Below are positions 46,110-54,157 of a stretch of 64,000 nucleotides of DNA, piece after piece; position 1 is the first letter of the stretch, and every line of letters starts with the position of its first letter. The position numbers were made by a program, and so were the translations under genes. The notes under the pieces are model-generated. The model was not told the DNA's origin, ran no database searches, and saw only the letters and a program-made list of their open reading frames with translations. Source of the DNA: AWTP1-13 sp050248715 (lineage in GTDB: Bacteria; Pseudomonadota; Alphaproteobacteria; Rhizobiales; Hyphomicrobiaceae); NCBI GenBank assembly GCA_050248715.1, contig JBFWRV010000007.1:1-64000 (forward strand), given 5' to 3'.

Positions 46110-46892
46110 TCACTTCAACGGCCGTACGGGCGCTCCTCGACCAGGAATGTCCCACTTCCAGGTCACGCGGGCGGCAATCGTGTCCGTCGAGGCATCGATT
46201 CTGCGATCGTTCACGAAGGCACCTGCCGGCGTATAAGCTGGCCCGATGGCGTCGTCGAACTCGTAGTGCCGATACTCCAGGCCCGCGGTCCAACCGGGAG
46301 TGACGGCCCACTCAAAGCCGCCGCCAAGGTACAAACCGTCGTTGCGGGTGCCAGCTGTGTTATCCAGCACGCCGGTAGCCGCGACGCGCACCTCATGATT
46401 GAACCGCGCAGTCGCATAGCCAGCTGTGAAATAAGGCATCCAGTGACCAGCCGCCCAACCCAGACGTCCACCGATCGTCAGGATGTCATTGAGCTGTCCG
46501 TTGCAGTCCAAGGTGTTGGGCAGCGGCGGACACCTCGTCGAACCCGGATCGTTCCGGAAGGCGCTCATCCAGCCCCCCTCAAGCCCGAGTACGACTGCCC
46601 CGAACTGATGCTGGACGCCAAGATGCACACCAACGAAGGGGGTACCTTGGTCCACATCGAACAGTGATCCCGGCGTCCCTGGAATATCAATGTCCATGCT
46701 TGACCATTGATAGCCGCCCGCCACACCGAAGTAGAATCCGCTCCAGCTCGTCGGCACGACCGCCGCCGGCCGGCCCCTCGCGGCCATCCCGTCGGCTCTC
46801 GTGTCGGTCGTAGTCGCAGCAAACGCACCAGCAACGCAAGTCGCGGCGAAGACGTACCTCGCCCCAGTACTAAGTGAATTCCAGCGGCGCAT
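46110..46892 (-). CDS. Omp25/31-type outer-membrane beta-barrel protein
   Basis: The product of 260 residues has a signal sequence (about 1-33) and an eight-strand barrel pattern of alternating hydrophobic residues with aromatic girdles. It opens with WSGFYFGVAGGYQWS and ends with a strand finishing near the C-terminus, as in Rhizobiales surface-antigen porin-like proteins. GGAGGG precedes the ATG at 46892. GC content is visibly lower than in neighbours (rows counted at 62-63 percent), and the gene interrupts the trp region, which fits acquisition. Confidence 0.82.
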   Translation of the reverse strand: MRRWNSLSTGARYVFAATCVAGAFAATTTDTRADGMAARGRPAAVVPTSWSGFYFGVAGGYQWSSMDIDIPGTPGSLFDVDQGTPFVGVHLGVQHQFGAVVLGLEGGWMSAFRNDPGSTRCPPLPNTLDCNGQLNDILTIGGRLGWAAGHWMPYFTAGYATARFNHEVRVAATGVLDNTAGTRNDGLYLGGGFEWAVTPGWTAGLEYRHYEFDDAIGPAYTPAGAFVNDRRIDASTDTIAARVTWKWDIPGRGAPVRPLK

Positions 46893-47227
46893 GGTTGTAT
46901 CCCTCCAAGGCTCCGTGGCCAGCCATACGCGCAACTCGATCTCAGGGCCCGGACAATGCAGTGAGTCGCGCAAATTGGCACCAATGCCCCAAACGGTGCC
47001 CCCCGGGGTTGTGGCTAAAGGTACCCAATCGCAGTCACGTATTTGATATGTCTGCTATTTTTGACGTTTCCACCCCCTGAATCCAGCTGATTTCAGTGTG
47101 GTTCAAGTGCAACGCTCGGCAGTTTTGCAGCACACCGACTGCTACCTGCGCCGAACTTGTCGCTTGGCCGCCCGCGAATGGATGGGTTTCCCGTGGCTGT
47201 CGGCACACCTTTGGCTATGTTGCGGAA
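46893..47227. other. AT-richer intergenic region between divergent omp and sixA genes
   Basis: No gene is seen in these 335 bases. The stretch 47041-47100 is only about 42 percent GC by count, far below the window. It must hold the promoters of the outer-membrane gene and the SixA-like gene. A TATGTT at 47216-47221 lies six bases before the SixA ATG. No repeat family or RNA was recognised. Confidence 0.5.
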
Positions 47228-47746
47228 ATGCTGACGCTCTCACTCCTCCGGCACGCCAAATCGAGCTGGGACAATCCCTCGCTCCAGGACTTTGACCGGC
47301 CACTTGCCAGACGCGGCATCGAGGCTGCCGGGCGCATGGGACGGTACATACAGGCACATGATCTGGCTCCCGCCCTGATTATTTGCTCGGACGCGGTGCG
47401 CGCGCGCCAGACGCTCGAGTTGGTGCTACCGCATCTCGCCGTAGAGCCCGCCGTCACCTACGAGCGGGAACTCTATCTCGCATCGCCGCGGTCGATGCTG
47501 GCGCGGGTGCGCAAGCTCGAAGCCGAAGACGTCCGCCACGTGATGCTCCTCGGCCACGACCCCGGCATGCACGCGCTTGCCGTGGACCTCGCGGGCGCAG
47601 GAGAACCCCAGCACCTGGCCTCTCTGGCGCGCAAATTCCCGACTGCGGCGCTTGCGGTCATTCGCTTCACGGTACGCGACTGGGCCAAGGTGGCGCCTGC
47701 AAAAGGCAAGCTGATGCTCTTCGTTGCGCCGAAGATGCTGGCCTGA
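47228..47746 (+). CDS. SixA-like histidine phosphatase
   Basis: A small histidine-phosphatase superfamily protein of 172 residues. The phosphate-accepting His is in LLRHAKSSW (residue 8) and the second catalytic His in LLGHDPGMH. The lack of a cap insertion fits SixA, which removes phosphate from phosphohistidine proteins. No Shine-Dalgarno is visible at ATG 47228. The adjacent lone receiver-domain gene on the same strand makes a role in phosphorelay control attractive but unproven. Confidence 0.83.
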   Translation: MLTLSLLRHAKSSWDNPSLQDFDRPLARRGIEAAGRMGRYIQAHDLAPALIICSDAVRARQTLELVLPHLAVEPAVTYERELYLASPRSMLARVRKLEAEDVRHVMLLGHDPGMHALAVDLAGAGEPQHLASLARKFPTAALAVIRFTVRDWAKVAPAKGKLMLFVAPKMLA

Positions 47747-47819
47747 ACCGCCGCCAAGCTATGCGCTTTCCGTTCTTGATCTCCACCGGCGGGCATGGTC
47801 TACCCTCGCTTTGAGGTGT

Positions 47820-48227
47820 GTGCTGATCATTAAGCCGGTTCATGGGTTTTTGTTCTTGCGAATCCTGCTGATCGAGGACGAGCCGTTGGCCAGGCTCGAG
47901 CTCCGCAATCTCGTGGTAGCCGCGGGCCATGACGTGGTGGGCGAGGCATCCACCGGGTCCGAAGCCCTTCGCCTTGCGGGTGAACACCGTCCAGACGTGA
48001 TTCTCATGGACATCAGCCTGATGGGTGATCTCGATGGCATCGAGGCGGCCAGGATGATCAACGACCAGTTTGCAATCCGATCGCTCTTCGTATCGGCGCT
48101 CGTGAATAGATCCCGCGACACGGTGGACGCTGCCAGACCTTTCGGCTTCCTGCTGAAGCCGGTGAGCCATCGCCAGCTGATGCGGGCACTTGATGAGATC
48201 GCCCGCCAGCTCGGCAAATCGGCCTGA
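47820..48227 (+). CDS. Single-domain response regulator
   Basis: A CheY-like receiver of about 123-135 residues with nothing attached. The phosphoacceptor Asp is in VILMDISLMG, the acidic pair in LLIEDEP and the switch Lys in FLLKPVSH. The start is uncertain: GTG 47820 has a GAGG only three bases upstream, while TTG 47856 would start directly with RILLIEDE. It has no histidine kinase nearby. It follows the SixA-like gene by 73 bases. Confidence 0.8.
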   Translation: MLIIKPVHGFLFLRILLIEDEPLARLELRNLVVAAGHDVVGEASTGSEALRLAGEHRPDVILMDISLMGDLDGIEAARMINDQFAIRSLFVSALVNRSRDTVDAARPFGFLLKPVSHRQLMRALDEIARQLGKSA

Positions 48228-48300
48228 TCATGGCGCCGCAGCCGCCCGGCAAGGCTTCCGTGCCTTGACCGCAGCCGCAACGCTCCCCTAAACCTGCATC

Positions 48301-48912
48301 ATGCTCGTCCTCATCGATAACTACGACAGCTTCACCTATAACCTCGTCCACTTCCTGGGCGAGCTAGGTGCATCCTGCCGGGTGTTCCGCAACGATAAGG
48401 TATCGGTGGCGGAGGTCATGAAGCTCGCCCCCAAGGGGATCGTGCTCTCTCCCGGCCCGTGCACACCCAATGAGGCCGGCATCTGCCTGGGATTGATCGA
48501 GAAGGCGGGCCCGACGATACCACTCCTCGGCGTATGCCTTGGCCACCAGGCGATCGGGCAGGTCTACGGCGGGAAGGTTGTGCGGGCACCCGTTCTGATG
48601 CACGGCAAGCTGTCACGGATCACGAACAAGGGTCAGGGCGTATTCCGAGGCCTGCCGAAGAAGTTCGAGGTGACGCGCTATCACTCGCTGATCGTGGAGC
48701 GCGCCAGTCTGCCCTCCACGCTTGCCATCACGGCCGAGACCGACAAGCTGATCATGGGCCTGCAACACAAGACATATCCCGTGCACGGCGTGCAGTTCCA
48801 CCCCGAGAGCATCGCCTCCGAGCACGGCCACGCGCTGCTCGCCAACTTCCTGGAAATCTGCGGCATGGCTCCGCGTCGGCGCAACGTGCGCCCCGCACGG
48901 CACGCTGCCTGA
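48301..48912 (+). CDS. trpG: Anthranilate synthase component II (glutamine amidotransferase)
   Basis: The class I amidotransferase subunit of 203 residues supplies ammonia to TrpE. Cys79 lies in GVCLGHQAIG, and the His-Glu pair in VQFHPESI. The N-terminus LIDNYDSFTYNLVHFLG is typical. The same protein may also serve PabB in folate synthesis. No clear ribosome site precedes the ATG. trpD follows after about 21 bases. Confidence 0.93.
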   Translation: MLVLIDNYDSFTYNLVHFLGELGASCRVFRNDKVSVAEVMKLAPKGIVLSPGPCTPNEAGICLGLIEKAGPTIPLLGVCLGHQAIGQVYGGKVVRAPVLMHGKLSRITNKGQGVFRGLPKKFEVTRYHSLIVERASLPSTLAITAETDKLIMGLQHKTYPVHGVQFHPESIASEHGHALLANFLEICGMAPRRRNVRPARHAA

Positions 48913-48933
48913 ACGCACAGGGTGAGCGAGCCC

Positions 48934-49980
48934 ATGGACCCGCAAGCCGCCCAGGTGCCCTCGGTCGAGCTGCGCCAGCTGATCCAGAAGGTCTCGGCCG
49001 GCAGCACGCTCACCGAGGACGAGATTCGCACCGCGCTCGACCAGATGACGGCCGGCGCCGCCACGCCGGCCCAGATGGGCGCCTTCCTGATGGCGCTCAG
49101 GGTGCGCGGGGAAACGGTGGAAGAGATCACCGGCGCCGCCCAGATGCTGCGCGCGCGCATGAATCGGGTCGCGGTCCCCGCCGATGCCATCGACATCGTC
49201 GGCACCGGCGGCGACAGCCACGGCACCTATAACGTCTCCACCTGCGCGGCGCTGGTCGCGGCGGGGGCCGGCGCGAGGGTCGCCAAACACGGCAACCGGC
49301 GCGTTTCCTCCAAATCCGGCGCTTCCGATGTGCTGGCCGAGCTTGGCGTCAAGCTCGATGTGCCGTTCGGCACCGTCTCGCGCTGTGTGTCGGACGCGGG
49401 CCTCGGCTTCCTGTGGGCTCCCCAGCACCATCCGGCGATGAAGCATTGGGCTGCCATCCGTGGCGAACTCGGCATCCGCACGATCTTCAACCTGCTCGGG
49501 CCCATCTCCAACCCCGGCGGCGTCAAACGCCAGGTCGTGGGCGTGTTCTCCTGGCACTGGGTGGAGCCCATCGCCCACGTGCTGAAGAACCTGGGGGCCG
49601 AGCATGTCTGGGTCGTGCACGGCCATGACGGCTTGGACGAACTCACCACCACCGGCGCCACCGACGTCGCCGAGTTGAAAAACGGCCGCATCGAAGTGTT
49701 CGAGGTGACCCCCGCCGACGCCGGCCTCACGCCCGCCAAGCTCTCCGATCTCAGGGGCGGGGACGAGAAGGAGAACGCTGCAGCCATTCGCGACGTGCTT
49801 GACGGCAAGCGGACGCCTCTGCGCGATATCGCCATTCTCAATGCTGCCGCCGCCCTCATCGTTGCGGGCAAGGCGGCGAACCTCATGGACGGCGCCGCGC
49901 TCGCGGCGCATTCCATCGAGTCCGGCGCCGCGCGCACGGCACTCGAGAAGCTGGTCGCCATCAGCAACGGGCGGACGTAG
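48934..49980 (+). CDS. trpD: Anthranilate phosphoribosyltransferase
   Basis: The enzyme of about 348 residues attaches phosphoribosyl to anthranilate. The PRPP loop GTGGDSHGTYNVST, the stretch KHGNRRVSSKSGASDVLAELG and RTIFNLLGPISNP are all present. ATG 48934 is preferred, with GGTGAG upstream; GTG 48922 in frame is the alternative. trpC, which usually follows trpD, is absent here. Confidence 0.94.
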   Translation: MDPQAAQVPSVELRQLIQKVSAGSTLTEDEIRTALDQMTAGAATPAQMGAFLMALRVRGETVEEITGAAQMLRARMNRVAVPADAIDIVGTGGDSHGTYNVSTCAALVAAGAGARVAKHGNRRVSSKSGASDVLAELGVKLDVPFGTVSRCVSDAGLGFLWAPQHHPAMKHWAAIRGELGIRTIFNLLGPISNPGGVKRQVVGVFSWHWVEPIAHVLKNLGAEHVWVVHGHDGLDELTTTGATDVAELKNGRIEVFEVTPADAGLTPAKLSDLRGGDEKENAAAIRDVLDGKRTPLRDIAILNAAAALIVAGKAANLMDGAALAAHSIESGAARTALEKLVAISNGRT

Positions 49981-50012
49981 CCATCGGGCGCTCCCAACTG
50001 AGGCGAATGCCC

Positions 50013-50711
50013 ATGGCCGAGATCAAAGTCCTCTGCTCAGGCGCCTTCAGACCGGCCTATGAGGTTCTGGCTCCGCGCTTCGAGAGCACGACGCACCACA
50101 AGATTGTAACGGCGTGGGGCGGCTCTGTGGCGGGCGCGCCCACCTCCATCCCCGATCGCCTCATGCGCGGCGAGCCGGCCGATCTCGTGGTCATGGCCGG
50201 CGCCGAGCTCGACAAGCTGGTCGCCAAAGGTCGGATCGCGGCCGGGAGCCGGGTCGACCTCGCCGAATCGGGCATCGGGGTCGCCGTGCCCGCCGGCGCT
50301 CCCAAGCCCGACATCGGCTCGGCCGACGGCTTGAGGCGCAGCCTTTTGCAGGCGAAGTCCGTAGCCCACTCCACAAGCGCCAGCGGCATCTACATCAAAG
50401 GTCTGCTGCAACGGCTGGGCGTCACGCCGGTGCTGGGCGAGCGCATCCGACCCGTCGAGGGCGAGCCCGTGGGCCGCGTGGTGGCGCGCGGCGAGGCCGA
50501 GATCGGCTTCCAGCAGATGAGCGAGCTGCTGCCCGTCCGTGGCATCGAGATCGTCGGCCCCCTGCCGCCGGAGATCCAGGAGATCACGATATTCTCGGCC
50601 GGCCTCGCCGCTGCCGCCCGCGAGCCCGACGCCGCGCGCGCCCTTGTCGCCTACCTCACGTCACCCGACGCCGCCGCCACCATCCGCCAAAGCGGCATGG
50701 AGCCGGCCTGA
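50013..50711 (+). CDS. ModA-like substrate-binding domain protein without signal peptide
   Basis: The product of 232 residues looks like the type II periplasmic-binding fold of molybdate-binding ModA: LCSGAFRPAYEVLAPRFE, GEPADLVVMAGAELDKL, and AKSVAHSTSASGIYIKGLLQRLGV. The N-terminus goes straight into the first strand, so no secretion signal is present. It may be cytoplasmic, perhaps a sensor or storage protein. GAGG nine bases upstream favours ATG 50013 over 50007. No modB or modC is near. It is 32 bases downstream of trpD. Confidence 0.78.
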   Translation: MAEIKVLCSGAFRPAYEVLAPRFESTTHHKIVTAWGGSVAGAPTSIPDRLMRGEPADLVVMAGAELDKLVAKGRIAAGSRVDLAESGIGVAVPAGAPKPDIGSADGLRRSLLQAKSVAHSTSASGIYIKGLLQRLGVTPVLGERIRPVEGEPVGRVVARGEAEIGFQQMSELLPVRGIEIVGPLPPEIQEITIFSAGLAAAAREPDAARALVAYLTSPDAAATIRQSGMEPA

Positions 50712-50788
50712 GAGTGCGTCATCCCCGTCAGCGCAAAGCCATCCACGAGCGCCGCCTCCCGAGCTGGATAACCGCGCCGCTCCGGGCC

Positions 50789-51712
50789 TCAGGGGGTCCG
50801 CCGCGATGCCGGCCCGGCTCCCCCGGTCATGCCCACGACGACGCCGACCAGCAGCAGCACGAGGGCGATGATCAGGGGTACGGTCGGCTCCTCACCCAGC
50901 AGCAGAAGAGCGACCAGGATGCTCACCGCCGGCGTGGCCAGCAGTCCCAGCGACGTCGTCGCGGCGGGCAGCTCCGAGCTGCTCACCGCGGCAGCCCAAT
51001 AGGCGAGCGCGGTTCCGGGAATCCCCGCGAACAATAGCAGCAGGACGGCCTCGGTGGTCCATTTCACCACCGGCGGGCCCTCGAGCGCGAAGGCTGCGGG
51101 AACGAGGATCGCGGCCGCGAGCAGGGCCTGCCACGGCGCCAACTGAAACGGGCTCACACACCAGACGTGACTACGGTTGTGCACGATGCTCGCCCCCCAC
51201 AGCACCGCGGCAACAAGGAGGGCCGCGTTCCCCGCGACGGCTCGATGATCAGCCCAGTCGAAGGTCAGCGGATTGAAGATCACCATCAGCCCCAAGAGGC
51301 CAAGCCCGAGCCCCAGTGCGCGGCGCGGCGAGATCCTCTCGCCGATGAAGACCGCGGCAAAGATCGGGGCCCACAGCACGCTGGTATAGGCCAGCACCGT
51401 CGAGCGACCCGCCGTCACGACCTGCAGGGCGAGCTGCGAAAGGATCGTGAACCCGACCATGTGCAGCAGCACCATGCTGACCAGCACCGGGGCGTCGCCA
51501 CGTCTTGGAGCCGCGAGTCCGGTCATGCCGAGCGAGATGACGAACAGGGCAACGGCGGAGATGCAGGTGCGGAGCGCGATCGACCAGATCGGCGGCATGT
51601 AGACAAGCAGCGCCTTGTTGACGGGCCACATCGTGCCCCATGCCAAGACGACCACCAGCAGGAGCAGAAAGCCGCGGGTGCTTTGCTTGTTTGCTGCCAG
51701 GGTATCGGTCAT
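50789..51712 (-). CDS. EamA/DMT-family transporter
   Basis: A ten-helix drug/metabolite transporter of 307 residues made of two EamA repeats. The first (about 15-145) has VLAWGTMWPVNK; the second ends with EEPTVPLIIALVLLLVGVVVG. Such proteins export amino acids or other metabolites. The substrate is not evident. The ATG at 51712 opens about 12 residues before the first helix. It is divergent from the MBL gene. Confidence 0.86.
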   Translation of the reverse strand: MTDTLAANKQSTRGFLLLLVVVLAWGTMWPVNKALLVYMPPIWSIALRTCISAVALFVISLGMTGLAAPRRGDAPVLVSMVLLHMVGFTILSQLALQVVTAGRSTVLAYTSVLWAPIFAAVFIGERISPRRALGLGLGLLGLMVIFNPLTFDWADHRAVAGNAALLVAAVLWGASIVHNRSHVWCVSPFQLAPWQALLAAAILVPAAFALEGPPVVKWTTEAVLLLLFAGIPGTALAYWAAAVSSSELPAATTSLGLLATPAVSILVALLLLGEEPTVPLIIALVLLLVGVVVGMTGGAGPASRRTP

Positions 51713-51816
51713 GCGGCACTCTATACCCCTCCTGCCGTGCCCCGCTGCGCTTTTGCACAGTGTTTCGCGCATTGCTGCCGCGACGTTTAGGTGCAGTGCA
51801 AAATCGATCGCCCGGC

Positions 51817-51822
51817 TATAAT
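51817..51822 (+). promoter_or_regulatory. TATAAT -10 element, likely leaderless promoter
   Basis: A perfect TATAAT lies seven bases before ATG 51830, and no ribosome site is present. No good -35 was found at normal spacing. The arrangement TATAATCG-N5/6-ATG is shared with the moxR start at 22027-22043. Confidence 0.5.
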
Positions 51823-51829
51823 CGCGGCG

Positions 51830-52876
51830 ATGTTGAGCAAGAGCGACAGCGCACTCGTCTATCCGGTCCCGGAACCTCCCGAGCCCGGACAGGCCATCGA
51901 AATCTCCCCCGGCATCCTATGGGCGCGCATTCCGCTGCCCTTTCGCCTCGACCACATCAACGTCTACCTGATCGACGACGGCGAGGGATGGGCGGTTCTC
52001 GATACCGGCATCGGCAACGACCCGACCAAGGCAGTCTGGGAGGCGCTCATCGCCGGCCCCCTGGCCGGTCGGCCGCTGACACGCCTGATCGTTACCCACT
52101 TCCACCCCGACCATATCGGTCTCGCCGGATGGCTGTGCGAGCGCTTCGACTTGCCGCTGCTTACGAGCCAGACCAGCTACCTCACCTGCGCCAACATCTC
52201 GCTCCGCCCCGGCGCGCTCGATGCCAAGCCGTATCGGGATTTCTATTTGCGCCATGGCCTCGATGCCGCCACCACCCAGCGCGTCGCCACCCAGGGCCAT
52301 GGCTACCTGAAGATGGTGTCCGGCCTGCCCCCGACATTCCTGCGCCTGGTCGCCGGCGACCAACTCACGATCGGCGGACGCACGTTCCAGGTGCTGGCCG
52401 GGAACGGCCATGCGCCCGAGCAGGTGATGCTCTATTGCCCGTCCGCTAAAGTCTTTCTCGCTGCCGACCAGGTCCTCGCCAAGATCACCCCCAACATCAG
52501 CGTCTGGGCCGTGGACCCGGAGGGCGATCCGCTTGGGCTCTATGTGCGCTCGCTGGGCGAGCTGCGCACGGCCATTCCGGCCGATACCCTCGTCCTCCCC
52601 GGACATCAGCTGCCGTTTTACGGATTGCACCAGCGCAGCGACGAGCTGATCGCGCACCACGAGGTGCGCTGCTCGGCAATCGCTGCAGCCTGCCGCACCG
52701 CCCCCCGCTCCGCTGCCGAGCTGGTGCCCGTGCTGTTCTCTCGCGCGCTCGACCCCCATCAGATGAGCTTCGCCTTCAGCGAGGTGCAGGCGCACATCAA
52801 CTACATGCTGCGCCGCGGCGAGCTCGCCTGGGTAGAAGGCTCCGACGACGTGGAGCGCGTGGTAGCTTCGACCTGA
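51830..52876 (+). CDS. MBL-fold metallo-hydrolase
   Basis: A metallo-beta-lactamase fold enzyme of 348 residues. Metal ligands are in THFHPDHIG, in AGNGHAPEQ, in LAADQVL and in LPGHQLPF. A winged-helix-like C-terminal segment of about 70 residues follows the MBL core, as in LACTB2 and related thioesterase or nuclease-like proteins. The substrate is unknown. The ATG at 51830 follows a TATAAT closely and was preferred over the in-frame ATG at 51791. Confidence 0.83.
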   Translation: MLSKSDSALVYPVPEPPEPGQAIEISPGILWARIPLPFRLDHINVYLIDDGEGWAVLDTGIGNDPTKAVWEALIAGPLAGRPLTRLIVTHFHPDHIGLAGWLCERFDLPLLTSQTSYLTCANISLRPGALDAKPYRDFYLRHGLDAATTQRVATQGHGYLKMVSGLPPTFLRLVAGDQLTIGGRTFQVLAGNGHAPEQVMLYCPSAKVFLAADQVLAKITPNISVWAVDPEGDPLGLYVRSLGELRTAIPADTLVLPGHQLPFYGLHQRSDELIAHHEVRCSAIAAACRTAPRSAAELVPVLFSRALDPHQMSFAFSEVQAHINYMLRRGELAWVEGSDDVERVVAST

Positions 52877-52920
52877 AGCCATTGACTGCGCCTATACCAG
52901 CCGTGCTTGGCACCCGGCAC

Positions 52921-52987
52921 CCCCTGAGCCCGTCAAAGAACGAGCCGAGCACACTAAGCCATGCTTCGCTAAGCTCGGCTGGGGTGA
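52921..52987. repeat. Palindromic repeat, family R2
   Basis: The left arm CCCCTGAGCCCGTCAAAG and the right arm around GCTTCGCTAAGCTCGGCTGGGG are diverged inverted copies. This is a degraded member of the R2 family. Confidence 0.65.
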
Positions 52988-53005
52988 ACCCATACCGACC
53001 TCGTC

Positions 53006-53079
53006 CTGCGCCTGTCGAAGGACAGGCCTAGGAATGTGGGGGAGCCGGTGTGCGCTTCGACAAGCTCAGCGCAGGGCGG
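53006..53079. repeat. Palindromic repeat, family R2
   Basis: The left arm CTGCGCCTGTCGAAGGACAG and the right arm CGCTTCGACAAGCTCAGCGC pair as an inverted repeat. It lies directly next to another R2 copy, forming a tandem pair upstream of msrP. Confidence 0.7.
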
Positions 53080-53191
53080 TGCTCACCCGCTTTCACTTCC
53101 GCGTAAGGAGCACGGTTTTCCGCTTTCGCCCGACCGGCGACGCAACTATTTCTGCCGGCAGCGACAACAAAAGGCCGCGAGGAGCGACGAC

Positions 53192-54142
53192 ATGCTGATA
53201 TGGCGCCCGTCCGACATCGCACCATCCGAGATCACCCCCCGCACAGCCTACTTGCGGCGCCGGGAATTCCTCGCCGCTGCCGCTTCGCTCGGCCTCGCAG
53301 CGGCATTTCCAAGCGCAGAGGCCGGCGCCGCTCCCCTGCAGGCCGCGAAGAGCCCGCTTTCGACCACGGACGAGCCATCCACCGCCCTCAAGGACATCAC
53401 GAGCTACAACAACTTCTACGAGTTCGGCACCGACAAGGACGACCCCAAGAAGAACGCGCACACCCTCACGACCAAACCGTGGACTGTGAAGGTGGACGGT
53501 CTGGTCGGCAGGCCTGCCGACTATGATCTCGACGACCTGATCAAGTCGATCGCGCTGGAGGAGCGCATCTACCGCATGCGCTGTGTGGAGGGCTGGTCGA
53601 TGGTAATCCCCTGGGTTGGCGTGCCGCTGGCCGAGGTCCTCAAGCGCGTCGAGCCGCAGGCAAGCGCCAAGTTCGTCGCTTTCGAGACGCTGGTGCGTGC
53701 GGCAGAGATGCCGGGACAGCGCGGCCTTTTCCAGCCGTTGCCCTGGCCCTACATCGAAGGCTTGCGCCTGGACGAGGCCATGCATCCGCTGACCATCCTG
53801 GCGCTCGGCCTCTACGGCGAGACGCTGCCGAACCAGAACGGAGCCCCGGTACGACTCGTGGTGCCGTGGAAGTACGGCTTCAAGAGCATCAAGTCGGTCG
53901 TGCGCATCAGCCTCACCGACAAGCAGCCTAAAACATCCTGGAGCGTGCAGAACCCTGGCGAGTACGGCTTCTATTCCAACGTCAACCCCGCCGTCGACCA
54001 TCCGCGCTGGAGCCAGGCCACCGAGCGGCGCATCGGCGAATCCGGCCTCTTCGCCAAGCGTCGGCCGACGCTGCCGTTCAACGGCTACGGCGACCAGGTC
54101 GCGCAGCTCTACAGCGGCATGGACCTCAAGGTGTACTACTGA
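53192..54142 (+). CDS. msrP: Protein-methionine-sulfoxide reductase catalytic subunit MsrP
   Basis: A periplasmic molybdopterin oxidoreductase of 316 residues that repairs oxidised methionine in envelope proteins. A Tat signal (RRREFLAAAA, 22-31) is followed by the sulfite-oxidase fold. Cys131 in RMRCVEGWSMVIPW is the molybdenum ligand, and PWKYGFKSIKSVVRI is the usual C-terminal core landmark. GAGGAG precedes the ATG. msrQ follows after 15 bases. Confidence 0.93.
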   Translation: MLIWRPSDIAPSEITPRTAYLRRREFLAAAASLGLAAAFPSAEAGAAPLQAAKSPLSTTDEPSTALKDITSYNNFYEFGTDKDDPKKNAHTLTTKPWTVKVDGLVGRPADYDLDDLIKSIALEERIYRMRCVEGWSMVIPWVGVPLAEVLKRVEPQASAKFVAFETLVRAAEMPGQRGLFQPLPWPYIEGLRLDEAMHPLTILALGLYGETLPNQNGAPVRLVVPWKYGFKSIKSVVRISLTDKQPKTSWSVQNPGEYGFYSNVNPAVDHPRWSQATERRIGESGLFAKRRPTLPFNGYGDQVAQLYSGMDLKVYY

Positions 54143-54157
54143 GGCGGGACGACTACC

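Larger units (their letters stand above)
52877..53191. other. Intergenic region carrying two R2 repeats
   Basis: No gene is seen in these 315 bases. Two R2 elements (52921-52987 and 53006-53079) occupy about half. The remaining 110 bases before msrP must hold its promoter; no convincing -10/-35 pair was found. Confidence 0.5.
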
